DNA from: Balneolales bacterium
Lineage (GTDB): Bacteria; Bacteroidota; Rhodothermia; Balneolales; Natronogracilivirgulaceae
Assembly (NCBI GenBank): GCA_007133995.1
Contig: SLLP01000002.1
Location: 1 to 13,460 of the forward strand
Length of the DNA stretch: 13,460 bases
Direction of reading: 5' to 3'
Part shown: one piece after another, positions 8,315 to 13,460 of the stretch
How positions within the stretch are numbered: the first letter of the stretch is position 1
Layout: every line of letters begins with the position of its first letter
Position numbers and translations under genes: made by a program
Notes under the pieces: generated by a model
Databases searched by the model: none
What the model was told of the DNA's origin: nothing
Seen by the model: the letters and a program-made list of their open reading frames with translations, nothing else

Positions 8315-9297
8315 CGAACCGAATCAAGCTGGTATTTAATCGTGTAATCGAGTTTGGTCAAACCAGGCCGGGAAAGCGGTTGATACGGTTTGGAAAATAT
8401 CTGATTCAGGGTGGCATTGTAATCGTTCTGATATATCAGATCTCGGTAATCGGTTGGAGAGAAATTGTTTCGGAGTTACCGACTGTTGCACTTTTTTATG
8501 TGATATTCCTGCTCATCTACTTTGCATTGCCGGTTACCGAGTATGTAACTTACAGCATCCGCTGGCCATTGGAGTTCTGGCAGAGTCAAGAGATTTTCTT
8601 AAAAAAACGGGTGTACAACAAGGTGGTTCTGGGCTATTCGGGTGAAGTGCAGCTTTTCTTCTGGTTGCAAAACCGGATGTCGATTGACAAAAAGGAGGCG
8701 TATGAGGTGATACGTGACAACAATATATTATCCACTCTCGCCTCTACTACAGTAGCACTTATTCTGCTAGCGGGTTTTACCGGCACCGGCCGCCTCAGCA
8801 TATATGACTGGATAGACTACGATCCTGTAATTTTGATTCCGGTTGTACTTATCGTTTTTGTCATAGGTGGCTACATCTTCCGAAGATATCGGCATTATCT
8901 TTTTAACATGAACCGCAGGCATGCCCTGATCATATTTGCACTTCACGTTGGCCGTATGCTGTTGCTTTCCGGGCTTCAGGTTGCTCAATGGTACGTCGTT
9001 ATGCCATGGGTTTCGATTGATATCTGGTTTACGATGATTGTTTTGCAGATCATACTGAGCCGAATACCATTTCTGCCCAACAAGGATCTCGTTTTTATCG
9101 GTACCAGTCTGGAGTTTGCCAGACATGTAGATATATCCGTTGCCGGACTGGCGGGTATTTTGCTGGTCAATCAGGTTCTGGACAAACTGATGAATGTCAT
9201 ACTATTTGCGTTTTTATCCATTCGCGAACACCGGGATGATACAAGCCGCAATGCGATAAAAACCAAGGCAATAAATAAGGATAAAGATCAGGTGTAA
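8311..9297 (+). CDS. Multi-pass membrane protein, possibly flippase-like (LPG-synthase TM/UPF0104-like)
   Basis: A 328-residue integral inner-membrane protein. Hydrophobic segments are visible near residues 33-48, 57-76, 138-157, 171-190, 204-222, 235-250 and 275-302, with a basic N-terminus and a charged C-terminal tail. It carries VVLGYSGEVQLFFWLQNR (~105-122), with a Gly-Glu pair, then an Arg/Asp-containing helix (EVIRDNNIL). This recalls the 'G-E ... R' arrangement of the lysylphosphatidylglycerol-synthase membrane domain/UPF0104 family, whose members are often annotated flippase-like beside glycosyltransferases. The likeness is distant and seen only by eye. Its start overlaps the GT4-like stop by four bases (ATGA). 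A role in moving or presenting the lipid-linked product of the two transferases is inferred from context. Confidence 0.6.
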   Translation: MTNRIKLVFNRVIEFGQTRPGKRLIRFGKYLIQGGIVIVLIYQISVIGWREIVSELPTVALFYVIFLLIYFALPVTEYVTYSIRWPLEFWQSQEIFLKKRVYNKVVLGYSGEVQLFFWLQNRMSIDKKEAYEVIRDNNILSTLASTTVALILLAGFTGTGRLSIYDWIDYDPVILIPVVLIVFVIGGYIFRRYRHYLFNMNRRHALIIFALHVGRMLLLSGLQVAQWYVVMPWVSIDIWFTMIVLQIILSRIPFLPNKDLVFIGTSLEFARHVDISVAGLAGILLVNQVLDKLMNVILFAFLSIREHRDDTSRNAIKTKAINKDKDQV

Positions 9298-10325
9298 TCA
9301 TCGACCGGATGCTTTTCAATAAGTTTTTCCCATTCGCGGGCTGCGAATGCGTCAAACCACTGTTTCTGATGTTTCCAACCGAAATGAAGCACGTACGGAG
9401 TAACCCAGATGTGATCGTTGCTTCGTGGCAGAATACGAAATACTCCAAACAGCAGTTTTCTGATTGTGCTGCTTTTAATACCTCTCAGTGAATGAATAAA
9501 CGGGTTACAAAAATACTTGCATGAAACAGTAGAGAAGTCCTTATTGGCTTCCGTAAGAGGACGAATATAATCCAGCTGAATACTTTCCTGTGCATTAAAC
9601 CAGGGGTAGACATAAAGATTCATTTTCGATACGGCCATTCCAAGGCTCCATTCGCAACTTTCCAGACTTCTGCCTTTTTCCTTTTTTCTGCTGACAAAAT
9701 GTGTATCCGCTTTTCGATTCAGCAAGTCTGAGGCAAGTTGATTGACCTGTCTGGTGACTTCTGGATCGGCAGCGTATATAATACCGGTCTGAACCCTGGC
9801 CAGATAAGAGAGCCCAAATTTCTTCAGGGTGCGTTGTCGACGAAAAAGTAGAATATCAAGAATAATCCCGATATTTTTATGCGACCCAAAAAAAACATCA
9901 GCCGAATCCTGACCCGTAATGGTGTAGGGATAGGGCTTTAAAGCCAGCCATACGTTATCAGGATCGCGACACCAGATGATATCCGAATCCAGATAAAGAT
10001 TACGCTGAAATGGCATATAGTGATGCAGATTGTGCTTAAACCCGACTATAGACTGGTGATCCGGTTCCATGCGAATGATCAGATCGAATGGGTGGTCAAA
10101 GGAATAAGATTCCAGGGTTTCCCTGTGTTCGTCACAGCAGACAAGTGCGATCGGGCGGGACCTGTCGTGTCTTCGCAGGGTGTGTGCAGAAATAACCGCA
10201 TCCTTCAGGTACTTTTCCGGGCCATAGCTTGCATAGACATATCCTTCCCGTTTCTTATCATCGAGCTGATTTTTTTTATTATAAGCGGGATTTGCATTTT
10301 GCCTTATATCTGACAAATCACCCAT
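9288..10325 (-). CDS. GT8-like GT-A glycosyltransferase
   Basis: A 345-residue predicted nucleotide-sugar transferase. EGYVYASYGPEKYLKDAVIS (~27-46) is the first strand and helix. FQRNLYLDSDIIWCRDP (~106-122) contains the DxD metal site Asp113-Ser114-Asp115 in the 'LYLDsD' setting of GT8 and related families. VQTGII (~178-183) matches the usual 'fNsGv' strand, and LHFGWKHQKQW (~313-323) resembles the C-terminal 'HF-G-KPW' motif of retaining GT8 enzymes. The first ~26 residues are polar and outside the domain; no later Met gives a better start. It is cytoplasmic, with no membrane segment. It is convergent with the membrane protein gene, overlapping by ten bases, and divergent from GT2 copy B. 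The family call is fairly good; donor and acceptor are unknown. Confidence 0.75.
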   Translation of the reverse strand: MGDLSDIRQNANPAYNKKNQLDDKKREGYVYASYGPEKYLKDAVISAHTLRRHDRSRPIALVCCDEHRETLESYSFDHPFDLIIRMEPDHQSIVGFKHNLHHYMPFQRNLYLDSDIIWCRDPDNVWLALKPYPYTITGQDSADVFFGSHKNIGIILDILLFRRQRTLKKFGLSYLARVQTGIIYAADPEVTRQVNQLASDLLNRKADTHFVSRKKEKGRSLESCEWSLGMAVSKMNLYVYPWFNAQESIQLDYIRPLTEANKDFSTVSCKYFCNPFIHSLRGIKSSTIRKLLFGVFRILPRSNDHIWVTPYVLHFGWKHQKQWFDAFAAREWEKLIEKHPVDDYT

Positions 10326-10490
10326 GCATGTAACTCCGTAATTATGTTCGAGATTTTGATGCTGATATTCCTAGAACCTCGGGAATAAATATTCAGATAG
10401 CTGTTCAAAAACTGATTTTCAGCACGTTTCCAAAATAGTGTTATTTTATTTCTAAAGAAGTAAAATCCAAATGCAACAGGGTATTTTAAA
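10326..10490. other. Divergent intergenic region between GT8-like and GT2-B genes
   Basis: A 165-base AT-rich gap between two divergent genes, presumably with promoters for both. Apart from an imperfect inverted repeat at 10362-10396, I see no small gene or clear promoter consensus. Confidence 0.5.
10362..10396. repeat. Imperfect inverted repeat
   Basis: CTGATATT (10362-10369) is mirrored by AATATTCAG (10388-10396) with one extra base. Inside it, TATTCC (10366-10371) can alternatively pair with GGAATA (10382-10387). The two pairings are mutually exclusive and enclose a short loop. It could be an operator or an RNA hairpin in a leader, or chance in AT-rich DNA. Confidence 0.35.
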
Positions 10491-11273
10491 ATGCAAAAAA
10501 CATCACCGGCAGTAAGCTGTCTTATGGTTGCTGGCCAAAGTCCCGAAAAAGCTATCAGAGCCATTCTGTGTTACCAGCACCAGACCTGGAAAGAGAAAGA
10601 GCTGATTATTGTCGATAGTGGCAATCATGACCTGTCTCCCCTTCTTGAAGATATTTCACCCGGCGAGTTGAAATATATCCGTCATTCTGTGAATGATAAA
10701 AAAAACATGTGTCATTTAAAAAATATTGGGATGGATCATGCCCACGGCAGCCATATTATCCATTGGGATGATAGCGATTGGCATCATCCAGATCGTATTA
10801 CCCGTCAGATGATGATGATGGATGACGACATTGAGCTTTGTTGGCTCGGTAGCACCTTACTTCATATGGATCATCCGGAATTTGTTCACCATCCGTATGT
10901 ATATTCGCCGAAGTCAGGTTATGCCGGAAGTCTGCTTCATAGAAATACTGAAAGAAAACGGTATCCTGATCGAAACCGGCACCCGGACCGTGCGTTTCTT
11001 TCACAATGGGATCTTGAAAAGGCGCGTCAGCTTGATCAGGATAACGCATGGCTTATTATACAAAGCTTGTCCGGCACAACGCGTGAGCGAAGACGTTTTT
11101 TGGCGGGACTTCGTGGAAGCACCCGGAACATTGCCCGATTGGCCTGGCTGAAGATGCGTGGTCGAGATCGGCTGTCTCATCCTCTATTTCATTTATCAGC
11201 AGAGGCAAGAGATAGTTTTCAACGATATCTGCACGAGTCACGAAATCTTGGGCTCATCACTTCGGTTTCCTGA
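10491..11273 (+). CDS. GT2 family glycosyltransferase (copy B, diverged paralogue)
   Basis: A 260-residue GT2-type protein aligning end to end with the gene at 6420-7232. Shared blocks include VSCLMV, KEL, DxSPL, WDD-DW-HPDR, S-LxHxD-P-F and a similar C-terminus. By eye roughly a third of residues are identical. Key motifs have shifted: the nucleotide-binding DDG is VDSG (41-44), WDDDDW is WDDSDW (92-97, so a DxD remains), and Glu-Asp at the base site is Pro-Asp (165-166). The chain is rich in His around the metal site (HWDDSDWHHPDR). It may be active with another donor, or be a reduced-activity copy. The start at 10491 is the only sensible one, with VSCLMV following closely. It is monocistronic here and convergent with mlaC. 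Confidence 0.82.
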   Translation: MQKTSPAVSCLMVAGQSPEKAIRAILCYQHQTWKEKELIIVDSGNHDLSPLLEDISPGELKYIRHSVNDKKNMCHLKNIGMDHAHGSHIIHWDDSDWHHPDRITRQMMMMDDDIELCWLGSTLLHMDHPEFVHHPYVYSPKSGYAGSLLHRNTERKRYPDRNRHPDRAFLSQWDLEKARQLDQDNAWLIIQSLSGTTRERRRFLAGLRGSTRNIARLAWLKMRGRDRLSHPLFHLSAEARDSFQRYLHESRNLGLITSVS

Positions 11274-11320
11274 ATGTCTTTCAGTTGGCCTTGATCACCG
11301 GGAAAGTGGAAAGATTAAGA

Positions 11321-11905
11321 TTATGCTTGCTCTGCTCTTTTGCGGAGATTGTCAATCAGTGCGTCATATCCCCTGCGACGAATAATATTTTGGAATGATC
11401 TACGATAGGATTCTGCAGTCCAAGCTTCGTCTATGGATAGATCGGTAATTACCCACTCCTCATCGCTTTTCACCAGGCGATAATGAATCGGTATACGTTT
11501 GTCACCAAGGATCGCAGTTGTTTTTACCATGGCATCGGTTCCGTCGACTGCTATCTCATCATAAATGACTTCTGCACGGTAAATATCCAGCTGCTGGAGC
11601 GACTGATCACGGATTATACTTGAAAACAGATCGACAAATTCTTCCCGTTCTTCCCTGCTGAGTTCTTGATATTTATCGCCTAGCGCATGTTGCGCCATTT
11701 TTCTATAGTCGATCATATCATTGATTATATCCCGGAGCTCTTCACGTTGTTCATCGGTGTAGTCGGTTCCTTCAGGTCCAATCAGTTCCTTGATTTGATT
11801 GTCACGGTTCTCGAGGATAGTGCGGATTTCCTGTTCTTTGTTAGTGTTGGCAATAGTGGAAATTGAAGTAAAAAGAAAGAGCAGGAACAGAGCAAAGAGC
11901 TTCAT
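11321..11905 (-). CDS. MlaC/Ttg2D-type periplasmic phospholipid-binding protein
   Basis: A 194-residue exported protein with a signal peptide (KLFALFLLFLFTSISTIA, ~2-19), then a helical and beta body typical of MlaC (also called Ttg2D; HpnM is a relative), which ferries phospholipids between the inner and outer membranes. Family landmarks are DYRKMAQHALGDKYQELS (~66-83) with the following EEREEFVDLFSSII, the strand IPIHYRLV, then WVITDLSIDEAW (~151-162) and YRRSFQNIIRRRGYDALID (~167-185). The usual 'IDG-S' is IDEAW here. Length matches the family. It lies 113 bases downstream of the TolC-type gene on the same strand. No permease, ATPase or MlaD gene is within the window, so partners are either outside it or absent. 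Confidence 0.88.
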   Translation of the reverse strand: MKLFALFLLFLFTSISTIANTNKEQEIRTILENRDNQIKELIGPEGTDYTDEQREELRDIINDMIDYRKMAQHALGDKYQELSREEREEFVDLFSSIIRDQSLQQLDIYRAEVIYDEIAVDGTDAMVKTTAILGDKRIPIHYRLVKSDEEWVITDLSIDEAWTAESYRRSFQNIIRRRGYDALIDNLRKRAEQA

Positions 11906-12018
11906 TATAATTCAGTTTTTGATTGATGTACTGATGGTTGGATTCTGGTACCGGGGGATCGCCTTGAATTGCACCTTTACCAATTTATACGACCATGTTT
12001 CTGTTTTGTTCAGCACCC
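11906..12018. other. Intergenic spacer between TolC-type and mlaC-type genes
   Basis: A 113-base gap on the minus-strand side of the operon. It is long enough for a separate mlaC promoter, but I see no recognisable promoter, terminator hairpin or small gene. Confidence 0.4.
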
Positions 12019-13428
12019 TTAATTATCTGCAGGCATTATTTCACGAAGAGGAATTCCCGCCGATCGATAAAGTTTGGCCATTTTAATATTCAGATCAAAT
12101 GTAAGCTGAGTCACTTCCACCTCGAGCTCCATCTTTTTTTTAACGGCATCAACCAGGTTTTTTATATCTCCGAAACCAATATCAAATTCAATTTGTTCGA
12201 ATCTAAGCCATTCATTGCTAATCCTGAGTGCCTTCTCTTTGCTTTGGCGTTTTGACTTGGCTATTTGGGTTTCACGGTATCGGTCACCCAGTTCAATACG
12301 TATGCCATCGGTGGCGGCGTCATGGAAGTCATCAATCTGTCGTTTCTGAATTTCAGAACGTTCTACCTGGTTGCGAATCTGCCAAAAATTAAGATTCTGC
12401 TGAAAGCCGAAACCGACACGGGCAGAAAGAAAGTTGGTATTGTTTCGAATAAATGGGTTGTTTTGTCTTGGCCGGTTGGGTGTGTATCCAAAACCGGCGC
12501 TAAGTCCCAACACCATACTGGGGTAATATTGAGAGCGTGCTGCATCAGCACCATAGCTGGCAGCTTGTCTTGCGGCATTGAGACCCTTAAGTTCAGAGCG
12601 GTTGGACATGGCGCTGTTTTCATAATAACCAAAGTCCTGAAGTGAAACAGGCAAAGGATCCAAAAAACGTTCTGCCGGCAGATACAATCTATCAGGTCTG
12701 TTGGCCAGAACAAGATTCCAGGATCTTGTGACAAAATCTCGTGTTTCTTCCACCTCAGTGATCAGGGTTTCAAATTCAGCTTTGAAAATATAGAATTCGA
12801 AAACATCCTTTTCCTCAAGAGTTGGATCTCCTTCATCACGCATTTTTTCAAGTTCAGTTTCTGCCTCCTCAAGTTGTGAAAGCGCCTGATTCATCAGGCG
12901 CTCAAGCTCGTTTACGAGCAAAGCAGATTGATAGAGTTCAAAGAGCTGCAAAATATAAGAGCCCTTTTCTGCATCAAGTTCATATCGCGCAGCTTCTACT
13001 CCTTTTTGTGCGGCATTGATAAGATTGCTTATTGCACCCCAAGTAAATATCGGTTGGATTCCGCTGATTTCAGCCTGGGTAAAAACTCCCCAATCCTCCC
13101 AGTCATTCTCGAGATAGGGGTCCAGATAGTATTGCCCTGGTGTTATACTCGGATCCATGGATTTGACGCCGGGAACAAGTCCATGTGCCGTGGTCAGGTT
13201 GAGGTTTGGCAGTAACCGGTTGGCACGCGCCTGCTGCACTCTGTTTTCGGCAAGATTCACATTCTTGCGACGAGCATCAAGATTTGCCGAGTATTCCGTG
13301 GCCATGTCCACGAACTCATCAAAAGCAATCCGTATGGTATCCTGTGTTACCGGCCGTGCATTTAGTGGTGACATGGTCATGCAAGGCAGGATAATCAAAC
13401 CAAAAAGAAGGACAAGAATTCTCTGCAT
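12019..13428 (-). CDS. TolC-family outer-membrane efflux protein
   Basis: A 469-residue outer-membrane factor that forms the exit duct for tripartite pumps. It has a signal peptide (RILVLLFGLIILPCMTMSPLNA, ~3-24) and then two similar halves of long coiled-coil helices. The first is FDEFVDMATEYSANLDARRKNV (~36-57) with NRVQQARANRLLPNLNL leading into the barrel. The second repeats this as NRSELKGLNAARQAASYGADAARSQYYPSMVLGLSAGF. The 'A-x-x-x-YYPs' signature and alternating heptads are typical. The middle of the first half contains a Glu-rich segment (QLEEAETELEKMRDEGDPTLEEKD). The start at 13428 was chosen because it gives a clean signal peptide. A TAA two bases upstream of it suggests a further gene of the same operon ends there. 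Its partner pump is not in the window; the RND gene at 2548-5061 is MMPL-type and not a usual TolC partner. Confidence 0.9.
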   Translation of the reverse strand: MQRILVLLFGLIILPCMTMSPLNARPVTQDTIRIAFDEFVDMATEYSANLDARRKNVNLAENRVQQARANRLLPNLNLTTAHGLVPGVKSMDPSITPGQYYLDPYLENDWEDWGVFTQAEISGIQPIFTWGAISNLINAAQKGVEAARYELDAEKGSYILQLFELYQSALLVNELERLMNQALSQLEEAETELEKMRDEGDPTLEEKDVFEFYIFKAEFETLITEVEETRDFVTRSWNLVLANRPDRLYLPAERFLDPLPVSLQDFGYYENSAMSNRSELKGLNAARQAASYGADAARSQYYPSMVLGLSAGFGYTPNRPRQNNPFIRNNTNFLSARVGFGFQQNLNFWQIRNQVERSEIQKRQIDDFHDAATDGIRIELGDRYRETQIAKSKRQSKEKALRISNEWLRFEQIEFDIGFGDIKNLVDAVKKKMELEVEVTQLTFDLNIKMAKLYRSAGIPLREIMPADN

Positions 13429-13460
13429 GGTTACACGTGTTGGATGGTTGCCAAAAACAA

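Noticed and set aside
11274..11320. Terminator between convergent GT2-B and mlaC-type genes
   Set aside because: The 47-base gap has no stable hairpin followed by a T-tract on either strand; only a four-base CTGA/TCAG pairing was seen.
12265..12645. Plus-strand open frame within the TolC-type gene
   Set aside because: It is a shadow frame opposite the second TolC repeat, with no family features.
1..13460. tRNA, rRNA, CRISPR, insertion sequence or prophage remains
   Set aside because: No regular repeat-spacer pattern, transposase-like protein, cloverleaf or integrase was seen on either strand.

Overview
This is a stretch of bacterial chromosome of moderate GC content, densely coded, with no RNA genes, CRISPR array, insertion sequence or phage gene that I can see. 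Genes lack clear Shine-Dalgarno sequences, and I found no perfect TAnnTTTG motif in the intergenic regions I checked. The gene content (outer-membrane factor, MlaC-type periplasmic lipid carrier, lipoprotein, anchored HtrA protease, large RND/MMPL protein) shows a diderm. The overall flavour suggests the Bacteroidota/Balneolota/Rhodothermota group, but that is inference, not shown by a marker gene.

Left arm, minus strand (positions 5061 down to 1): a compact operon of an RND/MMPL-family exporter, recO, a membrane-anchored HtrA/DegP-like serine protease with two PDZ regions, and the first 62 codons of a lipoprotein that runs off the left edge. Gaps are 8 to 29 bases. An intergenic region (5062-5239) separates this operon from a divergent plus-strand unit.

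Middle, plus strand (5240-9297): a secreted lipocalin-like protein of the AttH/CrtC/Svf1 type. After it comes a tightly coupled trio: a GT2 glycosyltransferase, a GT4-like glycosyltransferase (TAATG junction) and a multi-pass membrane protein (ATGA junction) that looks distantly like the flippase-like/LPG-synthase membrane family. A GT8-like glycosyltransferase on the minus strand (9288-10325) overlaps the end of the trio by ten bases. A second GT2 gene (10491-11273, plus), clearly a diverged full-length paralogue of the first, is divergent from it. Together these five genes look like a small glycan or glycolipid assembly locus of unknown product.

Right arm, minus strand (13428 down to 11321): a TolC-type outer-membrane efflux protein followed by an MlaC/Ttg2D-type periplasmic phospholipid carrier. 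The rest of an Mla-type ABC transporter, if present, would lie beyond the right edge.

The theme is the cell envelope: lipid or small-molecule export (RND, TolC, MlaC), envelope protein quality control (HtrA), and modification of a surface or membrane glycan. RecO is the only gene of clearly unrelated function. The most notable items are the paralogous GT2 pair with altered motif residues, the coupled GT2-GT4-membrane trio, the AttH-like secreted protein beside them, and the acidic insert in the RND protein.
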